Below, piece after piece: positions 7,467 to 15,845 of a stretch of DNA of 64,000 bases (within the stretch, counting starts at the first letter, position 1; the number at the start of each line of letters is the position of its first letter). This DNA is from Ruminococcus sp. NK3A76 (GTDB taxonomy: Bacteria > Bacillota > Clostridia > Oscillospirales > Ruminococcaceae), in contig NZ_JMMA01000002.1 of NCBI RefSeq assembly GCF_000686125.1, positions 1,488,001 to 1,552,000 of the forward strand. Direction: 5' to 3'. The position numbers were made by a program, and so were the translations under genes. Under the pieces are notes generated by a model. It made no database searches, was not told where the DNA came from, and was given only the letters and a program-made list of their open reading frames with translations.

Positions 7467-8534
7467 TTACAATATGATAAGCTGTTTCGGAGCTTTTGTC
7501 ATATTTACGCAGCCGTCATTTTTAACTATCACAAAGTCCTCTATACGCACACCGAATTCATTTTCGATATAGATACCAGGCTCGACTGTCACGATACTGT
7601 TTTCAGGCAGCGGTTTATCATAGCTTTTAGCGGCATAGGGCGGCTCATGAATCTCGACACCGACACCGTGGCCGAGAGAGTGGCCGAACTGCTCGCCGAA
7701 GCCTTCTGCTGAGATGATATCTCTTGCTATCTTATCAAGCTCACGCCCTGTTATACCTGCTTTTACTGCGTCAAGTGCAGCGAGCTGTGCCTTAAGGACA
7801 ATATCATACACACGCTTCATTTTTTCAGAAGGCTCACCGACACAGACTGTTCTTGTCATATCACTATGATAGCCGTCTACAACTGAGCCGAAATCAAGGA
7901 GCACGAAGTCGCCTTTCTCGATCTTTTTATCACCGGGGACGCCGTGAGGGAGCGAGGTATTCTTTCCAGAGAGAGCTATGGTATCAAATGAGAGTGCTTC
8001 TGCGCCGTTTTTTAGCATGAAATAATCAAGTTCAAGCTGGAGCTCACGCTCAGTCACGCCCTCATGGATAAATTCGAGCATATGCTCAAAGCCTGTCTCG
8101 GCGATACGCTGAGCCTGTATCATTTTTTCAGTCTCATCAGGGGTCTTTATCATTCTTATTGTATTTATACTGTCAGACAGGTCATCAGATGACACGACCT
8201 CGGCTGAGAGCTTATTCTTATAGCTTTCAAGCTGGCTGACAGTCACCGTCATAGACTCGACAGCGATAGTTTCAGCGCCGTGCTTCGCTATAAGGGAATT
8301 AATCTGCTCATAGAGCTTATCCTGCAAAACGACCTCGATAAACGGGTCACCGGCGAGGAGATTTTTAGCTTTTTCAATATAACGGAAATCTATTATAAGA
8401 TATGCCTTATCCTTAAAAAGGAGCACCGTGCCTGCGCTTGACTTCATACCTGTGAAATAGCGTCTGTTTATGTCAGAGGTGATGAGGGCGCAGTCGGTCT
8501 TTATCAGCTTTGAAAGGCGGTCAAGTCTGCTCAT
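7467..8534 (-). CDS. Xaa-Pro peptidase, M24 family
   Basis: A 355-residue M24 (pita-bread fold) metallopeptidase that should cleave N-terminal residues ahead of proline. The N-terminal creatinase-like domain covers about 1-120. The catalytic domain shows the metal ligands in order: LDFGSVVDGYHSDMTRT (two Asp), SLGHGVGVEIHEPP (His), TVEPGIY (Glu) and GVRIEDF (Glu). The start overlaps the aroQ stop codon by 4 nt, so the two are coupled. The aroQ-pepP-efp order is common in Firmicutes (YqhT in Bacillus). Whether it acts as an aminopeptidase P or as a prolidase on dipeptides is not settled by sequence. Confidence 0.93.
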   Translation of the reverse strand: MSRLDRLSKLIKTDCALITSDINRRYFTGMKSSAGTVLLFKDKAYLIIDFRYIEKAKNLLAGDPFIEVVLQDKLYEQINSLIAKHGAETIAVESMTVTVSQLESYKNKLSAEVVSSDDLSDSINTIRMIKTPDETEKMIQAQRIAETGFEHMLEFIHEGVTERELQLELDYFMLKNGAEALSFDTIALSGKNTSLPHGVPGDKKIEKGDFVLLDFGSVVDGYHSDMTRTVCVGEPSEKMKRVYDIVLKAQLAALDAVKAGITGRELDKIARDIISAEGFGEQFGHSLGHGVGVEIHEPPYAAKSYDKPLPENSIVTVEPGIYIENEFGVRIEDFVIVKNDGCVNMTKAPKQLIIL

Positions 8535-8995
8535 TTCTTTGCAAGCCCCCAGCCTTCTTCGCCGCCGAAGACCTCAAAGAGCGCTTCTATAGCAAGGAAA
8601 TATGATGCCTTACCGAAGCCGGCGATAGAGCCCTTACATACAGGAGCTATAACTGACTTATTCCTGAACTCATCTCTTGCGGCGATATTGCTCAGGTGTA
8701 CCTCGATAACAGGTATCTTGATAGCCTCGATAGCGTCTCTGATAGCATAGCTATAGTGGGTATAAGCACCTGCATTGAGGATAACGCCGTCATAGACATT
8801 TCTCGCTTCATGGAGCTTATCAATGATAGCACCCTCGAAGTTTGACTGAAAGATATCGCAGGAAAAATCCTTACGCTCAGCACGGGAAACTATCTGGTTA
8901 TTGATGCTCTCGAAAGTATCGTTTCCGTAGTGCTTAGGGTCACGCTCTCCGAGAAGGTTAAGGTTAGGTCCATGGATAACAAGTATTCTTTTCAT
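8531..8995 (-). CDS. aroQ: Type II 3-dehydroquinate dehydratase
   Basis: AroQ converts 3-dehydroquinate to 3-dehydroshikimate in the shikimate pathway, working as a dodecamer. Diagnostic motifs are GPNLNLLGERDP at the N-terminus, with the catalytic Tyr following in KHYG, NAGAYTHYSYAIRDA near residue 74, and EVHLSN near 100. I place the start at 8995 (154 residues), because GGAG lies 8 nt upstream. Candidates at 9001 and 9004 are too close to that site. The 3' end overlaps the peptidase gene. Other shikimate genes are not in the window. Confidence 0.95.
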   Translation of the reverse strand: MKRILVIHGPNLNLLGERDPKHYGNDTFESINNQIVSRAERKDFSCDIFQSNFEGAIIDKLHEARNVYDGVILNAGAYTHYSYAIRDAIEAIKIPVIEVHLSNIAARDEFRNKSVIAPVCKGSIAGFGKASYFLAIEALFEVFGGEEGWGLAKK

Positions 8996-9059
8996 GATCA
9001 TCACTCCATTATTTGTTTTACAGTATGTTTAAATCCCTGCCAGTACGACAGGGATATAG

Positions 9060-9581
9060 TTACATCATATTTACAGGCATATTATACCTTGCAACGACTC
9101 TGTACGGCTCACACCTGACAAGTGCTGATGATCTGAACCGACAGGAAAAAGGCTCGAAAAAGCCCTTAAGACATTCACGAAGTTCAAGCGCATCTTCATA
9201 GCAGGGCTCATAGCCGACAGTGATATAAGGCTTCCAGCAGGACGGAAGAAATCTGCCATTGAAGCCTGCATCAAAGTGTTTGGAAAAGGTAGCATAGGTC
9301 TTATAGAAATCAGACTTAAGCCTATCGTCCATAACAGGACTAAGATAGACCGTGCCGTTTTCAAAAACGCCGATATCGGTAAAATCAAGCACGAACGGCT
9401 CTAAGATATGAGCAAGGCCGCTATAGAAATCCAGAATGACAGACTCTCTTTCACTCACAAATGCGCCGATATTGATACTCGGGCGTATCTTTTTATTTAT
9501 GATAGATTCAGAGCTGACATATTCAAGCAGCCTGAGCAAGCCCTTATTATCAGGCTCGAGCAAAACGCAGTACAAAGCCAT
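9060..9581 (-). CDS. 2H phosphoesterase-like protein lacking both catalytic histidines
   Basis: A 173-residue protein that looks like the 2'-5' RNA ligase / 2H phosphoesterase superfamily. It has two related beta-strand motifs about 120 residues apart and a WKP lead-in before the second. The two HxT/S motifs that give the superfamily its name are changed: RPSINIGAF near residue 33 and WKPYITVGYE near 116, with Ser and Tyr where the histidines belong. It should therefore be inactive as a phosphodiesterase, or the motif alignment by eye is wrong. It follows the endonuclease IV-like gene by 3 bp and precedes aroQ. Confidence 0.68.
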   Translation of the reverse strand: MALYCVLLEPDNKGLLRLLEYVSSESIINKKIRPSINIGAFVSERESVILDFYSGLAHILEPFVLDFTDIGVFENGTVYLSPVMDDRLKSDFYKTYATFSKHFDAGFNGRFLPSCWKPYITVGYEPCYEDALELRECLKGFFEPFSCRFRSSALVRCEPYRVVARYNMPVNMM

Positions 9582-9584
9582 GAG

Positions 9585-10442
9585 CTACTCCTTAAAGGAC
9601 AGATAGCAATTCTTCATTGTAAGTGCATCTTTATCCTGAGTGCCGGCGCTTTCACAGATAAACGTCGGGGCAAGGCCTTTCTTTGCTACAAGCTCCATAA
9701 GCGGCTCATAGTCAGGCCCGAAGCCCTGGTTATCATCGAATGTGAGGTGCATTTTCTCACCGCCGGGTATGGTGAACATTATCTTTGAAAAATGGCTATG
9801 GAAGACCTTAAGGCGGTCATAGCCGAGGGCGTTCTCTACATCAGAGAGCATCTTCTCATAGTCTTCCTTGCCGTTAATACAGCCGAAGCCTCTTGCATTA
9901 AGGTGGCCGAAGTCGATAGTCGGGAGGAATGTATCATCGAGCTTACAGAGCTCGATAACTTCTGCAAGGTCGCCGAGCTGGTTGACCTTACCCATAGTTT
10001 CAGGGCAGAAAACAATATCCTCAAAGCCCTGGTCGATAGCAGCCTTTCTTGCACGGGAAAGAGTATCCTTAGCAAGTTCGAGAGCCTGCTCTCTTGTTAT
10101 CTTTGCGCAGGAGCCGCTATGTATAACTATCCTTTCAGCGCCGAGACGCTTTGCAGCATCGCAGGTCTGGAGAATATAGTTTATACTGTTATCACGCTTT
10201 TCCTCCTCAACGCTTGAAAGCGAGATAAAATACGGCGCATGGACTGAAAGGGTTATACCGTATTTTTCAGACTCAGCCCTGAGCGACTGGGCGAGCTTAT
10301 CTGAAACACGCACTCCCCTGCCGCACTGGTACTCGTAGTGGTCAAGCCCTATCTCATTTAAGTATTTTGGGACATCGACTGTTGATTTATGCGTTTTGGA
10401 ATAGGCATCACTATTACCGGCCGGGCCGAATTTTGCAAGCAT
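9585..10442 (-). CDS. Endonuclease IV-like TIM-barrel protein
   Basis: A 285-residue AP endonuclease family 2 (TIM barrel) protein. The usual metal ligands of endonuclease IV can be followed along the chain: SVHAPYF, VIHSGSC, FCPETMG, TIDFGHLNARG, VFHSHFS, KMHLTF and ICESAG, giving the His/Glu/Asp set for a trinuclear zinc site. Endonuclease IV nicks DNA 5' to abasic sites. The usual NLASP-type motifs are diverged, so a sugar isomerase-like member is possible but less likely. It overlaps the gene before it by 1 nt and is 3 bp from the degenerate 2H gene after it, so the three are probably cotranscribed. Confidence 0.8.
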   Translation of the reverse strand: MLAKFGPAGNSDAYSKTHKSTVDVPKYLNEIGLDHYEYQCGRGVRVSDKLAQSLRAESEKYGITLSVHAPYFISLSSVEEEKRDNSINYILQTCDAAKRLGAERIVIHSGSCAKITREQALELAKDTLSRARKAAIDQGFEDIVFCPETMGKVNQLGDLAEVIELCKLDDTFLPTIDFGHLNARGFGCINGKEDYEKMLSDVENALGYDRLKVFHSHFSKIMFTIPGGEKMHLTFDDNQGFGPDYEPLMELVAKKGLAPTFICESAGTQDKDALTMKNCYLSFKE

Positions 10443-10903
10443 TATAACATACCTCTCTGATCGTTTATAGGACTATTAGCTGTCATCTGCATCTTTTTAG
10501 CATAGGCTGCTTCTACGACCCTGGCAAATTCCTTACCGTTTTTAGTCGATGTCGGGACAGATATCGGTGTACCGTCTGAAAGCTCGACACGAAGCGTGTT
10601 CTTATTGGTATACATAAGGCTGAATATCTCGTCGTAGCTGACATCACGGGTCTTACCGAAGACATTGGTATAGGAAAAGCCGTTTTCATCAAACTCATAC
10701 TTTATCATAAAGTACATAAGTATAACAGCTATACCTATAACAGCGCCCAGAATACAGAATATATAATCAGAGTGCTGCTTATTGACATCATTCTCGGAAA
10801 GACCGTGTACAAACTCAAAAGCACCAAAGCATAGAAAGAGCAAGCCAAAAAACAGCGAAGCTATATGGCTTCTGACAGTTATTCTCTCATTCATGCCTAT
10901 CAA
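10442..10903 (-). CDS. Two-segment membrane protein with PH-like C-terminal domain
   Basis: Unknown 153-residue protein. Two hydrophobic segments (about 14-34 and 46-66) form a hairpin in the membrane. A soluble domain of about 70 residues follows, with short strands (FDENGFSYTNVFG, VSYDEIFSLMY, TLRVELSDG), as in bacterial PH-like domains found behind such hairpins. A TTG at 10903 overlaps the stop of the upstream gene (TTGA) and would be read by coupling. The ATG at 10894 is the alternative. Neither has a clear ribosome binding site. No function can be assigned. Confidence 0.65.
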   Translation of the reverse strand: MIGMNERITVRSHIASLFFGLLFLCFGAFEFVHGLSENDVNKQHSDYIFCILGAVIGIAVILMYFMIKYEFDENGFSYTNVFGKTRDVSYDEIFSLMYTNKNTLRVELSDGTPISVPTSTKNGKEFARVVEAAYAKKMQMTANSPINDQRGML

Positions 10904-11121
10904 TTTTTAGTGTCGATAGGATTATTCTTTACATCATCTTCCTCAACGAGCGAGGGAGATACCTTGATAACGAAATCAAGGTTGATATACTGGATATAGC
11001 CCTCACAGTTGAGCTTGATCCAGCCGTCATAGACATCGAGCACAAGGCTTGAAGCGAAATAATCGTTAGTTGTTTCGATATCGTACTTACCGCCGATGAA
11101 TTCTCTCATAAATCTGTTCAT
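10900..11121 (-). CDS. Unknown 73-residue protein
   Basis: Small soluble protein beginning MNRFMREFIGGKYD, acidic near the C-terminus (EEDDVKNN), with beta-rich spacing (SSLVLDVYDGWIKLNCEG, YIQYINLDFVIKV). It has an AGGAG ribosome binding site 9 nt before the ATG. It lies 21 bp after yqeG and its stop overlaps the start of the membrane protein downstream, so it belongs to the same operon. I do not recognise the family. Confidence 0.65.
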   Translation of the reverse strand: MNRFMREFIGGKYDIETTNDYFASSLVLDVYDGWIKLNCEGYIQYINLDFVIKVSPSLVEEDDVKNNPIDTKN

Positions 11122-11142
11122 AATGATCTTCTCCTTTATATT

Positions 11143-11631
11143 TTATTTATTTGGGAACTTAGGTAAAAACGGGCGCTCACACCAGCGCTTGAAGCGGAAC
11201 GGGCGGCTCGTTTCAGGCTCTATAGGGAACACAAAAAGCGAGCGGATACCCTTAAGGTTACAGCCAAGGACATCGGTAAATATCTGATCGCCCACAGATG
11301 CAACATATTTTTTAGGGATACCGAGGCGCTTTATTGCCCTTGTATAGCCGAAGGTAAGCGGCTTTTTGCCCTCACATTCAAAATCGACACCGAGCTTATC
11401 AGCAAACGGTCTCACCCTTGGGGGGTGGTTATTTGAAACTATGATAAGGGCTATACCGGCTTTCTTCATAGTATTTATCCAATCGAGGCTCTTTTGAGGC
11501 ACCTCGGGGTTATTATGTGTAGTAAGCGTATTATCAAGGTCAAGTATAAGCGCCTTGATATGCTTATGCTTTAAGAACTCGGGGGTGATATCCCCGACCT
11601 TATCAAAAACATAGGTTGGCTTGAATAACAT
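11143..11631 (-). CDS. YqeG-family HAD phosphatase
   Basis: A 162-residue HAD superfamily (subclass IIIA) phosphatase of the YqeG family. The nucleophile motif is LILDLDNTLT near residue 30 (DxDxT). Motif II is VSNNHP near 65 and motif IV is VGDQIFTDVLG near 112. The Lys of motif III lies in KKPLTFGY near 90. The family is widespread in Firmicutes beside aro and ribosome-assembly genes, and its substrate is not firmly known (phosphatidylglycerol phosphate is proposed for relatives). It appears to be the first gene of the block that runs to the pepP-type gene. Confidence 0.9.
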   Translation of the reverse strand: MLFKPTYVFDKVGDITPEFLKHKHIKALILDLDNTLTTHNNPEVPQKSLDWINTMKKAGIALIIVSNNHPPRVRPFADKLGVDFECEGKKPLTFGYTRAIKRLGIPKKYVASVGDQIFTDVLGCNLKGIRSLFVFPIEPETSRPFRFKRWCERPFLPKFPNK

Positions 11632-11655
11632 TTAACTCTCCAATCAGACAAAGCA

Positions 11656-11684
11656 AAAAGCGGACAAGAAACTTGCCCGCTTTT
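11656..11684 (-). terminator. rpsU terminator
   Basis: On the - strand a 12-bp stem (AAAAGCGGGCAA with TTGTCCGCTTTT, one G-T pair) closes a 5-nt loop and ends in a T-run. It lies 10 bp past the rpsU stop and isolates rpsU from yqeG. Confidence 0.9.
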
Positions 11685-11693
11685 GATCACTTA

Positions 11694-11867
11694 TCAGTAT
11701 TTACGCTTACGAGCAGCTTCGGATTTCTTCTTACGCTTTACCGAAGGCTTTTCGTAGTGTTCTCTTTTACGAACCTCGGCAATAACGCCGTCCTTAGCAC
11801 AGGACCTCTTAAAACGCTTAAGAGCTGTATCTAATGTTTCGTTCTTACCAACACGAACTTCTGCCAA
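11694..11867 (-). CDS. rpsU: 30S ribosomal protein S21
   Basis: S21 is a small basic protein of the 30S subunit, needed for initiation at leadered messages. The reading gives 57 residues: [12 protein letters not shown] after the initiator, [20 protein letters not shown] in the middle, and a strongly basic tail ending ARKRKY. That is the normal length and pattern. The start is a TTG at 11867, fixed by GGGAGGG 7 nt upstream and by the family N-terminus. No ATG is available. It has its own promoter and terminator and so is monocistronic. Confidence 0.96.
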   Translation of the reverse strand: MAEVRVGKNETLDTALKRFKRSCAKDGVIAEVRKREHYEKPSVKRKKKSEAARKRKY

Positions 11868-12040
11868 AATTATTCCCTCCCTTTGCCACCTTTAACAGAG
11901 GTAACAAGTATTGGTGTATCGGAGCTCTCGGTGTTTAGTGAAGGCGCTTGCTGTGCAAACAATATGAACGCTTTTACACGTTCGCTTTTCTCTGTTACTA
12001 AAAAGCTCAAACACATTACCCAATATGATTACATCTTATA

Positions 12041-12069
12041 TTATACTATAATTTTATCACAAAGTCAAT
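12041..12069 (-). promoter_or_regulatory. rpsU promoter
   Basis: On the - strand TTGACT (12064-12069) and TATAAT (12041-12046) are separated by 17 bp. The start of transcription would be near 12034, giving a leader of about 165 nt before rpsU. I see no known regulatory RNA in that leader, which is an AT-rich stretch without a gene. Confidence 0.88.
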
Positions 12070-12092
12070 AGCTTTAGAGGAAAAATTTAAAA

Positions 12093-14501
12093 TTATTTTA
12101 TGACGATATTAACGAGCTTACCGGGAACGTAGATCTCCTTGACTATGCTCTTGCCTGCCATTGCTGCGGCAACTGCTTCATCAGCCTTTGCCTGGGCTAT
12201 GATATTCTCCTTAGAGTCATCAACTGCAATATTTATCCTGGACTTGATCTTACCGTTGAGCTGAACAACTATCTCGACGGTAGCATCAACACAGAGAGCT
12301 TCATCGAAGGATACCCACTCCTGCTCATCGAGCTTGCCCTCAAAGCCGCAGATCTCATAGAGTTCCTCTGTGAGGTGAGGTGCAAAAGGATAAAGGATAA
12401 CGAGAAGGTCTCTGTATTCCTTCTTTGTGATAGAGCCTGCCTCATATATCTCATTAAGCAGCGACATCATAGCAGCTATAGCAGTATTGAACTTCATAGC
12501 CTCGATATCCTCTGTGACCTTCTTGATAGTCTTATGCATAGAGGAGCGGAGCTTTTCGCTGTACTCATCACCGTCGGTGAGCTTATCCTGGAGAGCCCAG
12601 ATCCTGTCAGCAAAACGCTTACAGCCCTTGACGCTCGACTCGCTCCAGGGAGCAGCCTTTTCATAGTCACCCATAAAGAGCACATAGAGTCTCAGGACAT
12701 CTGCGCCGTATTCATTTACAACATCGAGCGGGTCGATAACATTTCCACGGGACTTACTCATCTTTTCGCCGTCAGGTCCTAAGATAAGACCCTGAGCTGT
12801 TCTCTTTGCATAAGGCTCAGATGTAGGAACAAGGCCGAGGTCATAGAGGAACTTATGCCAGAAGCGGCTATAGATCATATGTCTTGTAACGTGCTCCATA
12901 CCGCCGTTATACCAGTCAACAGGCATCCAGTACTTAAGAGCCTCAGCAGATGCGAACTCATTATCATTATGCGGATCGCAGTATCTGAGGAAGTACCAGG
13001 ACGAACCTGCCCACTGAGGCATAGTATCTGTCTCACGTCTTGCGTCTTTACCGCACTTAGGACACTTACAGTGAACGAAGCTGTCTATTCTTGCAAGAGG
13101 GCTCTCACCGTCTGTACCGGGGAGGAAATTCTCAACAGGTGGGAGCTTAAGAGGGAGCTCGTCATAAGGAACAGCTACCATACCGCAGGTATCGCAGTGA
13201 ACTATCGGTATAGGCTCGCCCCAATAGCGCTGTCTGTTGAATGCCCAGTCCTTCATCTTATACTGAACGCCTGCCTCGCCGCAGCCGAGCTTTGCAAGCT
13301 CATCAAGCATACGGGCGATAGCGTCCTTCTTATTAGTGATACCGTTAAGGACACCGGAGTTTACCATTTCGCCGTCGCCTGTATAGGCTTCCTTAGAGAT
13401 ATCGCCGCCCTTAATAACTTCGATGATATCTATACCAAACTTCTTAGCGAACTCATAGTCTCTTGTATCGTGAGCAGGAACAGCCATGATAGCGCCTGTA
13501 CCGTAGCCCATCATTACATAGTCGGAAATATATATCGGTATCTCTTTATTTGTGATAGGATTGATAGCTGTGAGACCGTCTATCCTTACACCTGTCTTAT
13601 CCTTAACGAGCTGTGTTCTTTCAAATTCGCTCTTTTTAGCGCACTCTGCCTTATAAGCATCGAGGTCAGCTATATTCTTTATGCTGTCTCTGTACTTTTC
13701 GATGACAGGGTGCTCAGGTGCGATTACCATAAATGTTACGCCGTAGAGTGTATCGGGACGTGTGGTATATATCCTGAGCTGCTCGTCCTGCTCTTTGAGC
13801 TTGAAGTTTACGAATGCGCCTGTAGACTTACCTATCCAGTTCTGCTGCTGGAGCTTTACATTGGGAAGGTAATCTACTTCTTCAAGACCCTGGAGGAGCT
13901 TATCAGCGTACTCGGTAATTCTTAAATACCATACTTCCTTTGTCTTCTGAACGATATCGCTATGGCAGATATCGCACTTACCGCCCTGAGAATCCTCATT
14001 TGAGAGAACGACCTTACAGCTGGGGCAGTAGTTGACAAGTGTCTTATCACGAAAAACAAGGCCGTTTTCAAACATCTTAAGGAATATCCACTGTGTCCAC
14101 TTATAGTAGTTCTCATCTGTTGTATCAACTACTCTTGACCAGTCGAAGGAAAAGCCTACCTTTTTGAGCTGGCCTGTGAACTTTTTGATATTTCTGTCGG
14201 TAACGATACGGGGGTGGATATTATCCTTGACAGCAGTATTCTCGGTAGGAAGGCCATATGCGTCAAAGCCTATCGGGAAGAGGACATTATAGCCCTGCAT
14301 CCTTCTCTTACGGCTGACAACTTCAAGGCCGGAATAAGCCTTGATATGGCCGACGTGCATACCGTGGCCCGAGGGGTAAGGAAACTCAACGAGCGCATAG
14401 AACTTCTTCTTTGAGTGGTCATCGCTCGCCTTGAACGTTTCGTTTTCGTCCCAGTATTTCTGCCATTTTTCCTCAATGGCTTTGAAATTGTAATCCTTCA
14501 T
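12093..14501 (-). CDS. leuS: Leucyl-tRNA synthetase
   Basis: LeuS charges tRNA-Leu with leucine. The protein is 802 residues, normal for the bacterial type. It has the HIGH-type motif PSGHGMHVGHIKAYS near residue 43, zinc-binding cysteines in CPSCKVVL...CDICHSD near 155-180, the editing (CP1) domain with TTRPDTLYG and TGAIMAVPAHD between about 225 and 420, and the KMSKS motif DGEKMSKSRGN near 575. An AAAGGA ribosome binding site precedes the ATG. No T-box leader is present. It is the last gene of the long - strand cluster and follows a small membrane protein by 24 bp. Confidence 0.98.
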   Translation of the reverse strand: MKDYNFKAIEEKWQKYWDENETFKASDDHSKKKFYALVEFPYPSGHGMHVGHIKAYSGLEVVSRKRRMQGYNVLFPIGFDAYGLPTENTAVKDNIHPRIVTDRNIKKFTGQLKKVGFSFDWSRVVDTTDENYYKWTQWIFLKMFENGLVFRDKTLVNYCPSCKVVLSNEDSQGGKCDICHSDIVQKTKEVWYLRITEYADKLLQGLEEVDYLPNVKLQQQNWIGKSTGAFVNFKLKEQDEQLRIYTTRPDTLYGVTFMVIAPEHPVIEKYRDSIKNIADLDAYKAECAKKSEFERTQLVKDKTGVRIDGLTAINPITNKEIPIYISDYVMMGYGTGAIMAVPAHDTRDYEFAKKFGIDIIEVIKGGDISKEAYTGDGEMVNSGVLNGITNKKDAIARMLDELAKLGCGEAGVQYKMKDWAFNRQRYWGEPIPIVHCDTCGMVAVPYDELPLKLPPVENFLPGTDGESPLARIDSFVHCKCPKCGKDARRETDTMPQWAGSSWYFLRYCDPHNDNEFASAEALKYWMPVDWYNGGMEHVTRHMIYSRFWHKFLYDLGLVPTSEPYAKRTAQGLILGPDGEKMSKSRGNVIDPLDVVNEYGADVLRLYVLFMGDYEKAAPWSESSVKGCKRFADRIWALQDKLTDGDEYSEKLRSSMHKTIKKVTEDIEAMKFNTAIAAMMSLLNEIYEAGSITKKEYRDLLVILYPFAPHLTEELYEICGFEGKLDEQEWVSFDEALCVDATVEIVVQLNGKIKSRINIAVDDSKENIIAQAKADEAVAAAMAGKSIVKEIYVPGKLVNIVIK

Positions 14502-14525
14502 TTATATCATATCCTTTACAATAAA

Positions 14526-14849
14526 TTACTTGAAATATTCTCTTACGTCCTTATTGGCGACAAGTGTGAATGCGCACACGCAGTCGATTGCCGCTTCGGC
14601 AAGATAGAGCACCTGAAAGCCCTTGATATTATCCTTGATATGGATAAGCACGATAGCAACAAGAAGAACAGCTGTTATATAGTTTGTCATAGGCTTTTTT
14701 TGCAGCATAAGATATGCAAGTGCTGCGAAAACCACAAGGATAACTATATTGCTGAAGCTAAAGCCAAGCACGAGGTTAAGTATACCCTTTATGACAAAAT
14801 ACACACCGCAAAGACCGATAAGGTTTCTGCCGTTAACTGAATGACCCAT
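14526..14849 (-). CDS. Small hydrophobic membrane protein
   Basis: A 107-residue protein with about four hydrophobic segments (residues 10-31, 34-50, 55-73 and 80-97) and almost no soluble part. The C-terminus NKDVREYFK is charged. It sits between rsfS and leuS with gaps of 6 and 24 bp. I do not recognise a named family. Possible roles such as small permease-like or stress membrane proteins cannot be told apart. Confidence 0.68.
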   Translation of the reverse strand: MGHSVNGRNLIGLCGVYFVIKGILNLVLGFSFSNIVILVVFAALAYLMLQKKPMTNYITAVLLVAIVLIHIKDNIKGFQVLYLAEAAIDCVCAFTLVANKDVREYFK

Positions 14850-14855
14850 ACGGCA

Positions 14856-15227
14856 TTACTCCTTGACAACAAAGGGAGAAATATCTATCTCCTCGCCGTC
14901 TGCCCAGAGGCGCTCTAAGTTATAGTGGTCTCTTGTCTGTGTATAGAACACATGGACAACGATATCCTCATAGTCGAGGACTATCCAGTTTGATGCGCTG
15001 TAGCCTTCGGTATGATGAGGATCGACACCGAACTTCTGCTTCATCTGATACTCCACCTCATCGGCAAGAGCCTTAGTCTGAGTTGTGGAGTCACCGTTTG
15101 CTATTACAAAATAATCAGCAATAATTGTAAGATCCCTGATACCTATCGCCTTGATATTCTCAGCCCTCTTGGAATCGAGTGCGGAGATTATACATCTGAG
15201 CTTTTCATTGGCAGCATCGTTTTTCAT
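14856..15227 (-). CDS. rsfS: Ribosome silencing factor RsfS
   Basis: RsfS binds ribosomal protein uL14 and blocks joining of the 30S and 50S subunits during starvation. The 123-residue length is typical. The DUF143/Iojap signatures are present: IADYFVIANGDSTTQTKALAD near residue 35 and EGYSASNWIVLDYEDIVVHVF near 75-95. AAGGAGCAGG precedes the ATG. It follows yqeK directly, in the common nadD-yqeK-rsfS order. Confidence 0.96.
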   Translation of the reverse strand: MKNDAANEKLRCIISALDSKRAENIKAIGIRDLTIIADYFVIANGDSTTQTKALADEVEYQMKQKFGVDPHHTEGYSASNWIVLDYEDIVVHVFYTQTRDHYNLERLWADGEEIDISPFVVKE

Positions 15228-15845
15228 TCAACCTGCTCCTTTCCTTGCTTTATCATTTTTTTCCTTTTTTATTGTTTCAGTTAGAAATCTGTTATATGCT
15301 TCAAGGGTTGACACGGGGATAGTATTACCCTTTACAACAGAATCAGTTATCGAGAATTTAAGCGCTTCGAGCATTGCCCTTTCAAGGCCGCTGACTGCGA
15401 GCTTACGCATACGCTTAACGTCTTTATAATCTCTGTCAGCCGATATCAGGTCAGCAAGATATACGATAGCCGCAAGTCTTGACATATCCCCTGCCGCTAC
15501 GGTATGATACCTGATAGCGAGGATAACATCCATATCTTCTATACCGAAGACGAGCCTTGCAAGCTCTGCACCTGCGACTGCATGGAAAAGTGCGTGGGAA
15601 ACTTTTTCCACCGCATCTACATTCAGATACGACTTCAAAACATACTCACGCTGTTTTTCTATCGGCAGCTCCTTTGCAACATCGTGCAGAAGGCCTGCAA
15701 CAAGAGCCTTATCGGGGTCTTCGCCGTATAGCTTTGCAAGCTCAACAGCTGCATCTGACACATTGACAGAATGGTTATACCTTTTCTTTGAAAGGTTAGC
15801 CTTAAGGTATTCCTTATACCTTGTTATCAGTTTTTTATCAGTCAA
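15228..15845 (-). CDS. yqeK: YqeK, HD-domain Ap4A hydrolase
   Basis: A 205-residue HD-domain hydrolase. Bacterial YqeK enzymes cleave diadenosine tetraphosphate symmetrically to two ADP. The HD metal motif is AGLLHDVAKELP near residue 48, preceded by RYNHSVNVSDAAVELA and followed by HALFHAVAGAELAR near 83 and IRYHTVAAGDM near 107. The start is a TTG that overlaps the nadD stop codon (TTGA), so translation is coupled. A 4-nt overlap with nadD and abutment with rsfS place it firmly in the operon. Confidence 0.94.
   Translation of the reverse strand: MTDKKLITRYKEYLKANLSKKRYNHSVNVSDAAVELAKLYGEDPDKALVAGLLHDVAKELPIEKQREYVLKSYLNVDAVEKVSHALFHAVAGAELARLVFGIEDMDVILAIRYHTVAAGDMSRLAAIVYLADLISADRDYKDVKRMRKLAVSGLERAMLEALKFSITDSVVKGNTIPVSTLEAYNRFLTETIKKEKNDKARKGAG

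Noticed and set aside
6650-7477. A 275-codon open frame on the + strand across efp and its promoter
   Set aside because: It is antisense to the clear efp gene, crosses the efp promoter and has no recognisable product.
12034-12092. T-box or other leader for leuS
   Set aside because: leuS is transcribed from the other direction of this stretch and sits at the end of a long cluster. Only the rpsU promoter and leader are here.
12855-13925. A 356-codon open frame on the + strand opposite leuS
   Set aside because: It lies wholly inside the well-supported leuS gene, has no ribosome binding site or family resemblance, and is cysteine- and leucine-rich as expected from reading codon-biased DNA backwards.
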